Source of the DNA: Acidobacteriota bacterium
Lineage (GTDB): Bacteria > Acidobacteriota > Terriglobia > Terriglobales > Acidobacteriaceae
Reading direction: 5' to 3'
DNA: 35,766 nt
Assembly: GCA_003225215.1 (NCBI GenBank)
Contig: QIBC01000004.1
Coordinates: 1-35,766, forward strand
The notes beneath the pieces are model-generated. The model did no database searches. It saw nothing but the letters and a program-made list of their open reading frames with translations, and was not told the origin of the DNA. Positions 1 to 9,169 of the stretch are shown in pieces (position 1 is the stretch's first letter; the number at the start of each line of letters is the position of its first letter). Both the position numbers and the translations under genes were made by a program.

Positions 1-1
1 C

Positions 2-286
2 GATGACAGCCTCAGCAAGAATCTGTGGCTGGACCATGGCTGGAGAAAACGCCCGGTAGCTCGGGAAGAGCTCTATGACTTAGTGTTTGATCCGACCGAA
101 CATGAGAACCTCTCAACCGATCCGGCCTACCGAAGCGTGTTGGATGAGATGCGTCAACGGCTCAGCCGCTGGATGAATGCAACCGATGACCCGTTGCTGC
201 GCGGTCCAGTGCCCGCTCCACACGGAGCCCAGGTCAACAGTCCCGATGGCGTCTCTCCGCGAGAGCCGACGCAGACGATCGCGTAA
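2..286 (+). CDS. Sulfatase, C-terminal end (partial)
   Basis: The reading frame is open from the window edge to a TAA at 284-286, so only the last 94 or so residues are present and the catalytic FGly site lies outside. The segment ELYDLVFDPTEHENL matches the pattern near the C-terminus of arylsulfatase/sulfohydrolase family enzymes (ELYDLxxDPxExxNL), and it is followed by a helix and an L-x-x-W-M tail typical of that family. Such enzymes hydrolyse sulfate esters, usually in the periplasm or outside the cell. The last 30 residues are proline-rich and low in conservation. The substrate cannot be told from this fragment. The family call is fairly secure because the motif is distinctive, but it rests on one short segment. 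Confidence 0.75.
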   Translation, partial: DDSLSKNLWLDHGWRKRPVAREELYDLVFDPTEHENLSTDPAYRSVLDEMRQRLSRWMNATDDPLLRGPVPAPHGAQVNSPDGVSPREPTQTIA

Positions 287-366
287 TGATTTTCCCTTTT
301 GTTCCGCTGAGCCTTCAACAACCTTGAACGACGGGACAAAAGGGGACATCTCGATCCGGGGGCAGT

Positions 367-379
367 CCCGAGACTCGGG
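367..379. repeat. 13-bp palindrome between sulfatase and hydrolase
   Basis: CCCGAG-A-CTCGGG is a perfect 6-bp inverted repeat around one central base. It lies 80 bp after the sulfatase stop and 35 bp before the hydrolase start. A one-base loop is too tight for a classical terminator and no T-run follows, so it could be a protein-binding site or a remnant. Just upstream (336-348) is a run containing CAAAAGGGGACA that recurs at 24426-24437. Confidence 0.4.
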
Positions 380-414
380 TCTAACCAAAACTTTCCTCGT
401 GACGTCCAAACGGC

Positions 415-1440
415 ATGCGTAAACCCATCTGTGCCGCGGTATTCGCATTCGCTTGCATCGTGCTGGCCCAGCAGGAGCCTGCACCTGCTCCTCCGGGCAG
501 GCTGGTGGATCTTGGCGGTTACCGCATTCACCTGAACTGCAGTGGCGGCGGTTCTCCCACGGTTGTGCTCTCGCCGGGAGGCGGTAGCTTTTCTTTCCAC
601 TGGATCCTGGTTCAGCAGAAGGTGAGCGCGTTTGCCCGGGTCTGTTCTTACGATCGCGCCGGGAGTGCCTGGAGTGATCCGGGACCGCAGCCGCTCACGA
701 TGCGGCAGGAGGCGTTTGAGGTGCGCCGCGCGCTGGAGCTTGCGGGTGAGCGCGCTCCTTATGTATTAGTCGGGCAGTCGCTGGGTGGGCTGGTGATGCG
801 GGTCTTTGCCGACCGCTCTCCCAGGGACACTGCGGGTTTGGTTCTGGTGGATGCCACCAGCCCGGATACCACGCTCGGCATGCGCGGAAAGCTGGTGCAT
901 GTGCGCGAGCAGGCTAAGAACCGTCCTATTCCGGAGGTTCAGACGATCGAGACGAGTCCGCCGCGTCCGCCGAGCGCCGACGAGCTGAAGCAGTGGGCCG
1001 ATTTCCGCAAGCAGGTTGGCGAGCCGAAGATTTCGCCGCCGTTTGACCGGCTGCCGGCCGCAATCCAGGAGCTGCACCTGTGGGCATCGTCGCTGCCGCC
1101 GCGCGCGGCAGAATCGGACAACTACTTTGCCGAGGAATTAGCCCAGATGTATGAGCAAACGCAACGCGTGCCGGCTCCGCTGGGGGACAAGCAGCTGGTG
1201 ACGATCGTCGCCGGGCGTCAGGATCCGGCGCCGCCGGGGATGACCCAGGGGCAATGGGATGCGCTGACGGCAGAAAAAGTTCAGGAGAAGCGCGGATACG
1301 TGCGGCTTTCCCATAACAGCAAATTTGTCTTCGATGCCAAATCGGGACACAGCGTGCACCTCGACGATCCGGACACGGTGGTTGATGCCATCCGCGATGT
1401 GCGGACTGCCGCCGCGAAGCAGAGCAGGATCGCTCAGTAG
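415..1440 (+). CDS. Secreted alpha/beta-hydrolase
   Basis: A 341-residue alpha/beta-hydrolase-fold protein. The N-terminus (about residues 1-19) is a short hydrophobic signal peptide ending near LAQQ, followed by a proline-rich linker, so export is expected. The oxyanion-hole region is LSPGGGSFSFHW (about residues 52-63). The nucleophile elbow is GQSLGG with Ser122, and the catalytic His is probably His312 in the segment SGHSVHLDDP close to the C-terminus. The acid is likely the Asp of VAGRQDP or one near it. These are the hallmarks of esterases, lipases and haloperoxidase-like hydrolases; the substrate is not predictable. It follows the sulfatase by 128 bp and faces the ADOP pseudogene tail-to-tail with a 24-bp gap. 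No strong ribosome-binding site precedes the ATG, so the start is less certain than the family. Confidence 0.85.
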   Translation: MRKPICAAVFAFACIVLAQQEPAPAPPGRLVDLGGYRIHLNCSGGGSPTVVLSPGGGSFSFHWILVQQKVSAFARVCSYDRAGSAWSDPGPQPLTMRQEAFEVRRALELAGERAPYVLVGQSLGGLVMRVFADRSPRDTAGLVLVDATSPDTTLGMRGKLVHVREQAKNRPIPEVQTIETSPPRPPSADELKQWADFRKQVGEPKISPPFDRLPAAIQELHLWASSLPPRAAESDNYFAEELAQMYEQTQRVPAPLGDKQLVTIVAGRQDPAPPGMTQGQWDALTAEKVQEKRGYVRLSHNSKFVFDAKSGHSVHLDDPDTVVDAIRDVRTAAAKQSRIAQ

Positions 1441-1464
1441 GGAACTGGGGAGACAGCTTCATTC

Positions 1465-3898
1465 TTATTCTGCGCGAAGCGCATCCATAGGATTAAGCCG
1501 GGAAGCGCGCCAGGCAGGTTGCAGGCACGCGACTCCCGCGGTGAGAGCCAATACCACCGAGACTGCGAGATAAACGCTGGCATCGAGTGCTTTTACGCCA
1601 TAGAGCAGGTTGCGAATTAATTTTGCGGCGCTCACTCCACCAGCCAAACCAATGACCAACCCGATCGCCGCGGGACGCAAACCATCCACGAGCATGAGGC
1701 GAAGCACTTCTCCTCGCTGCGCTCCGAGTGCAACTCGAATCCCAATTTCCGCAGTGCGTTGCGTCACTAAATAGGACAACACTCCATAAAGCCCCACGGC
1801 CGCCAATAGAAGTGAGAGTCCTGCAAAAGCCACAACAAGATCAGCGTCAAAACTCGCATTGAGTGTCTCGTTGCCGATGATTTGCTCCATTGTCAGCACG
1901 TCGGAAACGGGGAGATCGCGATCAATCTGCGCGATGAGTTTCTGGACCGGTAAGGCAAGACCAGTCGGATCTTCCCTTGAGGTCACTGACGATGACCGAA
2001 GTGGCCCGATCCAGTCGTTCGCCGTCGTAGAACGTGCGTCCGCGCAGCAGCGGAATTCCCATTGCGGCAAAATAACCAGGCTCCGCGGCGCGCTTGATTG
2101 CTAGCAAACCCTCTCCCGGCGGTAGAGGAGGATGTTCGATTATGGTGAAAGAATCGTCGGACCAATATCCCTGACCCGGAACCAACACTCCGATTCCTGC
2201 CGCTTGGACTCCAGGAAGATTGCGCACAGTAGCAATCACCTGCTCAAAGAACGCAGCGCGCTTGGCAGCATCAGCGTAACGCGGTTTGGGCAGGTTCACG
2301 CGCATCGTCAGGATGTTCTGCGTCGCGCAACCCAGGTCCACGGCGCGCAGCCGCTCGTAACTCTTGAGAAGCAGGCCGGCTGAGATCAGCAAGAGCATCG
2401 TAAGCCCGACTTCTGCCGAGAGCAGCGCCTTTCGCAGCTTTGCCTTGCCCTGCCCTCCGAACGAACGAGAGGCCTCTTGCAAGGTTTGCAGCAGGCGCGT
2501 GCCGGTCACTCCTGCCATGGGCAACCAGCCTGCCGCGATTCCACTGAGCAGCGTGATCGCAAGGGCAAACCACAAAACCTCGGCGTCCATGTGAATCGCA
2601 TCCACGCGGGGAATGTCCTGGCGGGCTCTCACCAGCCATCGGAGAGCGAGATACGCAAAGAAAACGCCGATTGTGCCGCCGCACAAAGCGAGTACAACAC
2701 TTTCCCCCATTTGCTCTCTGATCAATCGCCATCGGCTCCCTCCCAGCGCGCTGCGGATGGCAAGCTCCTTGCGACGCGCGGCGCAGCGGGCTACGAAAAG
2801 ATTGGCGAGATTCAGACATGCAATCAGGAGAAAGCAAGCTGTTGCCGCCAGGAGCATATATAGAGGTGTTTTGTAGCCAAATACTACAACGTCGAGCAGT
2901 GGCTGCAGATTCGCCGAATCGGAGAGCGCAAAAGTGTTCGGATGTTCCAGATTGAGACGCTTTTGGATGGTGATGAGCTCAGTCAATCCCTGCTCTCGCG
3001 TGATGCCTGCGCGCAAACGCGCGACGACCCTGAATTGATGATTGTTCAGCGCGTTCCAAGCGACCGGCGTAGTCTCATGCCGGACCGGAGTCCACACCTG
3101 TGTCTCGGGATCCGGATATGAGAACCAAGCCGGCATGATTCCTATGACAGTCCATGGCCGGTCGTCGAGAACAATGTCTTTGCCAATGATGGAGCGATCG
3201 CCGCCAAAGCGTCGCTTCCATAAACTCCAACTGAGCACCACGACTGCATTGGCGTTGGGCGTGTCTTCTGAGGCGACGATCACCCGGCCATAGGCGGGGT
3301 GAACACCGAGCGTGGAGAAAAGATTCCAGGAGCATCGCGTGCCCTCGATCTTCTCCGGCAGTTGTCCGCCTGTACCGGAGAGGTTGTATCCGCCGGTTCC
3401 GTGAACGGCCATCTGCTCAAACGCCGTAGCTTCATGCTGCCAATGCTGAAACACTCCGCCAGCAACCACATTGAATGTGTATGGAGAATTGCCGCTTGTC
3501 ATCCGTTCGAAGAGCATCACCAGCCGCTGCGGTTCTCTGAACGGCAAGGGCTTTAGCAAGACCGATCCCACGACGGTGAACATGGCCGTATTGGCCCCGA
3601 TACCGATCGCCATCACTAGCATCACAACCAGCGTGAATCCTCGATCGCGTAAGAGCGTTCGCGTTGCGTTCCGCAGGTCGCGCGCGAGGTTATCAAGCAC
3701 ACCAACGGTGTTCCATTGCCATTGCTCTTCGAGGACGCGCTGCGGATTGCCGAACTTCAAATAGGCCTGTCTCCGTGCTTGCTCCCGGGACATTCCACGC
3801 GCCAGGTTGTCGTCAACTTCGTGAGCGATATAGGACTCGATTTCCTCTGCCAGTTGGGCCTGTTCGGCTCGTCGATGGAAAAATCTACGCAGACGCAT
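1465..3898 (-). pseudogene. ADOP-type FtsX/MacB permease, broken by internal deletion
   Basis: The reading frame from 3898 begins with the ADOP N-terminal segment (EEIESYIAHEVDDNLARGMS), a first transmembrane helix, a MacB periplasmic domain and the first FtsX helices (LLLAATACFLLIACLNLANL). It continues into the second periplasmic domain as far as ATSVIVSD and then runs into unrelated residues and a stop at 1922. The remaining FtsX domain (GLSLLLAAVGLYGVLSYL, IGIRVALGAQRGEVLRLM) resumes in another frame from REDPTGLALPVQ down to the TAA at 1465. In intact family members some 80-100 residues (NxxARRYWPGExPxGK...VVGDV... and on) lie between these points, so the break near 1978-1990 is a deletion plus frameshift, not a single lost base. 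Two ORFs cover the remnants. ADOP proteins are orphan permeases typical of Acidobacteria, located in the inner membrane. An assembly error remains possible. Confidence 0.85.
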
Positions 3899-3916
3899 TC
3901 GCGAACTCTCTTTATT

Positions 3917-4264
3917 TCACCGGCCCTCGCAAAGAATGCGGCCAATGGCTTTTACCATTTGCCGCCAGCGCCCGGTTTCGACAACCAGTTGTTTTCGTCC
4001 CGCCGCGGTCAGCTTGTAATACTTCGCCTTCCGGTTGTTCTCGCTGATGCCCCAGTACGAGACCACCCAACCTCTATCCTCAAGCCGATGTAGCGCTGGA
4101 TATAAAGAGCCCTGTTCCACCTGGAGCACCTCTTGCGAGGTGCGCTCAATCGCGTGCGCGATGGTGTGACCATGCACCGGCCCGGTAATGAGTGTTCGCA
4201 GGATGAGCATGTCCAGCGTTCCCAGTAGCATCTGCCGGGCCTTGGCTTCTTCTCGCCTTGCCAT
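3917..4264 (-). CDS. PadR-family transcriptional regulator
   Basis: A 115-residue winged-helix protein. The opening [22 protein letters not shown] and the wing region ([32 protein letters not shown]) are diagnostic for the small PadR subfamily-2 regulators that have a short C-terminal dimerisation helix. It ends 18 bp before the ADOP permease start, and this padR-ADOP order is the standard acidobacterial arrangement, so it presumably regulates itself and the permease as one transcript. Three related inverted repeats lie just upstream of its ATG and are the natural operator candidates. PadR proteins usually repress and release DNA on binding a small hydrophobic compound; the ligand here is unknown. 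With the permease broken, the regulator may now act only on itself. Confidence 0.93.
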   Translation of the reverse strand: MARREEAKARQMLLGTLDMLILRTLITGPVHGHTIAHAIERTSQEVLQVEQGSLYPALHRLEDRGWVVSYWGISENNRKAKYYKLTAAGRKQLVVETGRWRQMVKAIGRILCEGR

Positions 4265-4273
4265 AATCCTTAG

Positions 4274-4298
4274 ACTCGCCTAGAAATTCTAGGTGAGT
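4274..4298. promoter_or_regulatory. Putative PadR operator, site 1
   Basis: A 25-bp inverted repeat centred on 4286: arms ACTCGCCTAGAA and TTCTAGGTGAGT pair at 11 of 12 positions. It begins 10 bp upstream of the padR start codon, where a repressor would block transcription or ribosome access. Confidence 0.65.
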
Positions 4299-4310
4299 AG
4301 GGAAATATAC

Positions 4311-4331
4311 TCCACTCGAAGTTCTAGTGGA
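4311..4331. promoter_or_regulatory. Putative PadR operator, site 2
   Basis: A 21-bp inverted repeat centred on 4321: arms TCCACTCGAA and TTCTAGTGGA pair at 9 of 10 positions. It shares the TTCTAG core with site 1, and the centres are 35 bp apart. Confidence 0.6.
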
Positions 4332-4333
4332 AG

Positions 4334-4343
4334 GAATTCTAGG
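4334..4343. promoter_or_regulatory. Third TTCTAGG core, putative half-operator
   Basis: GGAATTCTAGG carries the same TTCTAG core as sites 1 and 2, but only GAATTC is symmetrical. The TTCTAG cores start at 4287, 4322 and 4337, giving spacings of 35 and 15 bp. Confidence 0.4.
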
Positions 4344-4747
4344 AAAATGAATCACGGCTGGGTCGCCGTCCGCAGAACCAGCTGCTCGGTGTCGGACAAC
4401 TCTGAAAAGATCCCAAAGCCCTTGCCGAAGCACTGCCGGAGCAGATGCCATCAATTCATTCCTTTGACCCTGGCAGGCAAAATCGGGTAGCTTCGCGTCC
4501 CATAGGAGCGTGCATGGAATGGATCGCCGACGTTTTCATCAAAGGCTCTCTGCTCACTGGCAGTGCTCTGCTAGCGAACCGAGGGTTGGCCGCGACTACG
4601 CCGAGCATTGCACTGATTTCCTCGGCGGTAGACTTGCCAGAAACCCAAAGTGTGTCTAAAACGATGGGGATTATGTACCGGCCGGTAGCATATTGAATCT
4701 TCCGGGCTGCCACCAGCATCTCTATCGGCTGACCAGAGGTTTAGAGG
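4344..4747. other. Intergenic region upstream of the RND operon, no secure gene
   Basis: About 400 bp separate the operator array from the RND adaptor. A minus-strand frame of 87 codons (4456-4719) contains a plausible-looking stretch (YIIPIVLDTLWVSGKSTAEE) but matches no family I know, has no ribosome-binding site I can see, and ends in non-descript sequence. It could be a decayed gene fragment. The 3' end of the region must hold the promoter of the RND operon; AGAGG at 4735-4739, 8 bp before the ATG, is its ribosome-binding site. Confidence 0.4.
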
Positions 4748-5842
4748 ATGATTCGATTGAAGACCTTTGCCAGCGTTTCTTTTATTGCCTTACTCGCGGT
4801 TTTCATTCTCACCGGTTCGGGATGCAGCAATACGGAAGCCAAAGTGTCTGCCGCGCAAGCTCTTCCTGTGAGGACTCAGACGGTCGATCTGGCTCCAGTA
4901 CCACGAGTCGATGAATACGTAGCGACCGTGAAGTCGCGCCGTTCAGCGAGCATTCAGCCTCAGGTGGACGGGACGCTGACGCGCATCTTTGTAAAGTCGG
5001 GTGACCACGTGCGGGCCGGAACGACGTTGATGACGATTGATCCATTGAAGCAGCAGGCAACCGTCGATCAGCAGCGGAGTACCGAAGCGCAAAAAAGAGC
5101 CACGCTCGACTATAACCAGAACGAAGTCGAGCGGCAGCGGAAGCTCTATGAGGGTGGCGTGAGCAGCAAGCGAGACTACGAACTTGCGCTGCAGGCGTAT
5201 CAGAACTCCAAAGCCGACTGGGAAGCTTCGACCGCAGCGCGCATCACTCAGCAACGCCAGCTCGCGTACTACAACCTGGTCGCGCCATTCGCGGGCGTCG
5301 TGGGAGATATTCCTGTCCATATCGGGGACTACGTCTCCCCGCAAACCTTGCTGACTACCGTGGACGAAAACGCCGAACTCGAGGCCTATATTTTCATTCC
5401 TACGGAACGTGCCGGCGACATTCGTATGGGATTGCCGGTGCAGATCGTCACCAGCACTGGGGATCCAATCGAGAGCACGAAGGTGGATTTCATTTCCCAG
5501 CAAGTTGACAACTCGTTGCAGGGAATTCTGGTGAAAGCGCCCCTCCATAGTTCGTTCGACAAGTTCCGCACTGCACAGCTGGTGAAGGCGCGTGTGGTAT
5601 GGAGCACCAATCCGACTCCTACGGTTCCAGTCCTGGCGGTGACGCGCATTGGAGGCCAGTCTTTCGTTTATGTGGCTGCTCAGACGAACGAAGGCACAGT
5701 AGCTAAACAGCGCGCGGTTACTCTTGGCGACACCGTGGGAAACGATTACGCCGTCACCGGTGGGTTGCAGCGGGGAGACAAAGTGATCACCTCGGGTATC
5801 CAGCTTCTCATCGACGGAACTCCAGTCCAGCCCATCAGCTAG
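4748..5842 (+). CDS. RND efflux periplasmic adaptor (AcrA/MexA type)
   Basis: A 364-residue membrane-fusion protein. Residues 1-26 form a lipoprotein-like signal with LTGSGC at the end, so it is probably anchored by a lipid on Cys26. The lipoyl half-motif SIQPQVDGTLTRIFVKSGDHV is followed by a coiled-coil hairpin (about residues 100-165, rich in Q, E, K, R) and the second lipoyl half (YYNLVAPFAGVVGDIPVHIG). The beta-barrel and membrane-proximal domains then run to the end (GGLQRGDKVITSGIQLLIDG). It bridges the inner-membrane pump encoded 63 bp downstream to an outer-membrane channel. No TolC-like gene is present in the window, so that partner must lie elsewhere. AGAGG 8 bp before the ATG supports the start. 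Confidence 0.95.
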   Translation: MIRLKTFASVSFIALLAVFILTGSGCSNTEAKVSAAQALPVRTQTVDLAPVPRVDEYVATVKSRRSASIQPQVDGTLTRIFVKSGDHVRAGTTLMTIDPLKQQATVDQQRSTEAQKRATLDYNQNEVERQRKLYEGGVSSKRDYELALQAYQNSKADWEASTAARITQQRQLAYYNLVAPFAGVVGDIPVHIGDYVSPQTLLTTVDENAELEAYIFIPTERAGDIRMGLPVQIVTSTGDPIESTKVDFISQQVDNSLQGILVKAPLHSSFDKFRTAQLVKARVVWSTNPTPTVPVLAVTRIGGQSFVYVAAQTNEGTVAKQRAVTLGDTVGNDYAVTGGLQRGDKVITSGIQLLIDGTPVQPIS

Positions 5843-5905
5843 CCGTTTTCTGATTTGGGAAGCGTTCCAGCAGGGTATCGCGAGACTTAGAGAGGAGACA
5901 TCGGT

Positions 5906-8900
5906 TTGGTTGACTTTTTCATTCACCGACCCATTTTCGCCACAGTCTGCGCGCTGCTCATCATTCTTGCCGGAGCAGTCTGCATTCCCGGTTTGCCGAT
6001 CTCCCTCTATCCCGATCTGGCGCCTCCGCAGGTCACCGTAACCAGCAACTACGTCGGCGCCAACGCTCAGGTTGTGGAATCTGCAGTGACCACCCCGCTG
6101 GAGCAGCAAATTAATGGTGTCGAGGGCATGCACTACATCACCTCGACCAGTTCGAATGACGGCACCAGCAGCATCAACGTAACTTTCCGCACCGGATACG
6201 ACCTGAACATCGCTGCCGTTGACGTGCAAAACCGCGTGGCAACCGCGCAAGGACGTCTGCCCCAGGAGATCAAGAACACTGGGATAACGATCACGAAGGC
6301 GAATCCCAACTTTGTCTTTGCCGCGGGCTTCTTCTCGCCGGATAACAGCCTCACGAACCAGTACATTTCCAATTACCTCGACGTTTATGTCAAAGACGCG
6401 CTGAAGCGAATTCCTGGCGTCGGAGATGTGGTGCTCTTTGGCGAGCGCAAATATGCCATGCGCATCTGGCTCGATCCCACCAAGCTCGCCGCGCGCGAAC
6501 TGACTGCCTCCGATGTGGTATCCGCGCTTCAGGAACAGAACGTTGAAATCCCCGCCGGCCAATTGGGACGTCCGCCTGCAGACCCAAAACAGAACTTCCA
6601 GGTGACGCTGCGTGTCGTCGGACGACTATCGGATCCCCGAGAATTCGAAAGTATCATTCTCAAGAACACTCGCAACGGCATCGTGCAACTCAAGGACGTA
6701 GGTCGAGCCGAGATCGGCGCCGAAAGCTACGATACGAACTTGCTCTACAGTGGCCATGAGGCAATCGGCGTCGGCGTGCAGCAGCTCTCGAACGCCAACG
6801 CTCTCGAAGTAGACAAGGCCGCCCGTGCTGTTCTCGCGGAGTTGTCAAAATCGTTTCCGCCGGGCATGAAGTACGTGATCGCCTTCGACACGACGACGGT
6901 GGTCGGCGATTCTGTTAAAGAAGTTGTCACGACGCTGGAAGAGGCGGTCGTCATTGTCATTGTTGTGATCTTCTTCTTCCTGCTGGATTGGCGCGCCACC
7001 ATTATTCCTGCCGTCACGATTCCGGTATCGCTCATAGGTACGTTTGCTTTTATCAAGATCTTCGGCTTCTCGATCAATTCGCTGACTCTCTTTGGAATCA
7101 CTCTCGCGACCGGTCTCGTCGTCGACGACGCCATCGTGGTCATCGAAAATGCTCAGCGCCACATCAACCAGGGCGGAAGTGACACTCACACCGCGACCTC
7201 AGTGGCTATGGCCGAAGTATCAAGCGCCGTGGTGGCCACATCGCTGGTGCTGATTTCGGTATTCGTCCCAGTGTCATTCTTTCCGGGGACCACCGGAATT
7301 CTTTACCGTCAGTTCTCGTTGACGATTGCATTCTCCATCGCGATCTCACTCTTTAACGCGCTCACACTGTCGCCCGCCCTGGCGGCCATTCTGTTGCGTA
7401 ATGAGGAGCAGAAATATGCGGCCTTCGACTGGACCGGCATCGACTGGCTCTCGCGTGGATATGCAAAGTTCGCCCATGGCATTGATAGGGCCATTCGCAG
7501 CCTGGGTGTCGCCTACGGGAAGGTCATTGCGGAGGTACTGAACTATCGCTACGCGATGATCGGCCTTTTCTTCGTTGCTTTAGCCGCGACGGGCTATATG
7601 TATGTGCACGTTCCCACCGGCTTCGTTCCGCAGGAGGATCAGAACTATTTCATCGTCGTGGTGCAAACGCCGCAGGGAGCTTCGCTCTCCTACACTACTG
7701 GCATCGCGAAGCAGGCAGAACAGATCCTGCGAGCCGATCCCGACGTCTTCGGCACATTCGCGGTTCCTGGTTTCTCGCTCTCCGGCGGCAGTTCGTCCAA
7801 CTACGGACTTGTCTTCGCTCCGCTCAAGCCCATCGAAGAACGCCGGGCAAAAGGTCATGCTGTAAGCGATATCGTCGCCCGCGTCTCGCCGAAACTGTTC
7901 GGCATTCCGGGAGCGATCGTGGTGGCATTCGAGCCGCCCGCCATCAACGGCATCGGCAGCTTCGGCGGATTTCAGTTTGAGTTGCAGGATTTAGGTCGCA
8001 ACACTCTGCAGGATGTCGACAACGTCGCGCACCAAATCGTGGCGGGGAGCCGGCAGCGCCACGATCTCATCGGACTGTTTACCAGCTTTACCGCCAACGA
8101 TCCGCAGCGACTTGTGCAGATCGATCGTCAGAAGGCAAAAGCCATTGGAGTGCCGATCAGCCAGATTACGCAAGCGCTCGGCGTGTACATGGGTTCGGAG
8201 TACGTCAATGACTTCGACTTCAATAACCGCTCGTATCGCGTTTACGTGCAGGCCGATCAGCCATTCCGTATGAACGCTCGCGATCTGCGGCAATACTATG
8301 TGCGCTCTGACACCAACGGCCTGGTTCCCCTTGGAAATATCCTTGATCTGAAGGAGACGTCCGGACCGCAGGTCATCAATCACTACAATCTGTTTCGCTC
8401 AGCGGAGATCGATGGTGCAGCAGCGCCGGGATACAGCTCCAGCCAGGGACTGAAGGCAATGGAGGAACTGGCGAAACAGAAGATGCTTCAAGGCATGACT
8501 TTCCAGTGGACCGGATTGGCGCTGGAGGAAGTGGAAGCAGGGGGCAAGGCGATCATCATTTTTGGACTCGGAATCCTGGTCGTGTATCTCACTCTCTCCG
8601 CACAATACGAGAGCTTCGCGTTGCCCTTTATCATCCTGCTCGCAGTTCCCACCGCGGTCCTGGGTGCTCTGCTCTTCATAGCAATGCGCGGTCTGGTGAA
8701 CGACGTTTATGTGCAAATTGGTCTTGTGATGTTGATCGGCCTTTCGGCAAAGAATTCAATTCTCATCGTCGAATTCGCGGAACAACTGCTCGAGCAAGGC
8801 CGCTCGATCATAGACGCTGCAACAGAAGCGGCTGAGTTGCGGCTGCGTCCAATCCTGATGACGTCGTTTGCTTTTATTCTCGGGATTCTGCCTCTTTATT

Positions 8901-9091
8901 TCGCTACCGGCGCTGGCAGACTCGGGCGGCATTCGGTGGGAACTGCGATTGTTGGGGGAATGTTATTCTCCACCGTCCTTAATTTGTTCTTCATTCCGAC
9001 TCTCTATGTGATCGTCAAAACGTTATTGACTTCGTTCTCTTCAAAGAAGGCTGATGGATTGGAGAGGTTGGTTGAGGTTTCGCCGAGCTAA
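5906..9091 (+). CDS. RND multidrug efflux pump, HAE1 type (AcrB/MexB-like)
   Basis: A 1061-residue inner-membrane proton/drug antiporter, close to the usual 1030-1060. It opens with the conserved first helix (MVDFFIHRPIFATVCALLII) and the porter motif PDLAPPQVTVTSNYVGA. The two Asp residues of the proton relay are in GLVVDDAIVVIEN (Asp407-Asp408, the same numbers as in AcrB), and the relay Lys is in GLSAKNSILIVEF (about Lys949). The start is TTG, with GAGGAG at 5892-5897 about 8 bp upstream and the alignment of the first helix supporting it. It shares a transcript with the adaptor. The HAE1 class exports hydrophobic and amphiphilic compounds; the physiological substrate is not evident. No regulator sits directly beside the pair other than padR, 0.5 kb away on the other strand. 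Confidence 0.97.
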   Translation: MVDFFIHRPIFATVCALLIILAGAVCIPGLPISLYPDLAPPQVTVTSNYVGANAQVVESAVTTPLEQQINGVEGMHYITSTSSNDGTSSINVTFRTGYDLNIAAVDVQNRVATAQGRLPQEIKNTGITITKANPNFVFAAGFFSPDNSLTNQYISNYLDVYVKDALKRIPGVGDVVLFGERKYAMRIWLDPTKLAARELTASDVVSALQEQNVEIPAGQLGRPPADPKQNFQVTLRVVGRLSDPREFESIILKNTRNGIVQLKDVGRAEIGAESYDTNLLYSGHEAIGVGVQQLSNANALEVDKAARAVLAELSKSFPPGMKYVIAFDTTTVVGDSVKEVVTTLEEAVVIVIVVIFFFLLDWRATIIPAVTIPVSLIGTFAFIKIFGFSINSLTLFGITLATGLVVDDAIVVIENAQRHINQGGSDTHTATSVAMAEVSSAVVATSLVLISVFVPVSFFPGTTGILYRQFSLTIAFSIAISLFNALTLSPALAAILLRNEEQKYAAFDWTGIDWLSRGYAKFAHGIDRAIRSLGVAYGKVIAEVLNYRYAMIGLFFVALAATGYMYVHVPTGFVPQEDQNYFIVVVQTPQGASLSYTTGIAKQAEQILRADPDVFGTFAVPGFSLSGGSSSNYGLVFAPLKPIEERRAKGHAVSDIVARVSPKLFGIPGAIVVAFEPPAINGIGSFGGFQFELQDLGRNTLQDVDNVAHQIVAGSRQRHDLIGLFTSFTANDPQRLVQIDRQKAKAIGVPISQITQALGVYMGSEYVNDFDFNNRSYRVYVQADQPFRMNARDLRQYYVRSDTNGLVPLGNILDLKETSGPQVINHYNLFRSAEIDGAAAPGYSSSQGLKAMEELAKQKMLQGMTFQWTGLALEEVEAGGKAIIIFGLGILVVYLTLSAQYESFALPFIILLAVPTAVLGALLFIAMRGLVNDVYVQIGLVMLIGLSAKNSILIVEFAEQLLEQGRSIIDAATEAAELRLRPILMTSFAFILGILPLYFATGAGRLGRHSVGTAIVGGMLFSTVLNLFFIPTLYVIVKTLLTSFSSKKADGLERLVEVSPS

Positions 9092-9169
9092 TTGATCGGA
9101 ACGATGACCACTGACCTTTGCTTCTGCGCCGAGCCGGCCCGGGCCAACTCAACCACTGGTTGCGTACTA

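Noticed and set aside
926-1462. Minus-strand frame of 178 codons opposite the hydrolase
   Set aside because: Arg/Ala/Pro-rich mirror of a GC-rich gene with no signature; shadow.
4456-4719. 87-codon minus-strand ORF with YIIPIVLDTLWVSGKSTAEE
   Set aside because: Looks partly protein-like, but no family, no ribosome-binding site and no context; left as an unassigned stretch.
4943-6562. Minus-strand frame of 539 codons opposite the RND genes
   Set aside because: It runs antisense to two clearly conserved RND genes and has no family resemblance; an overprinted shadow.
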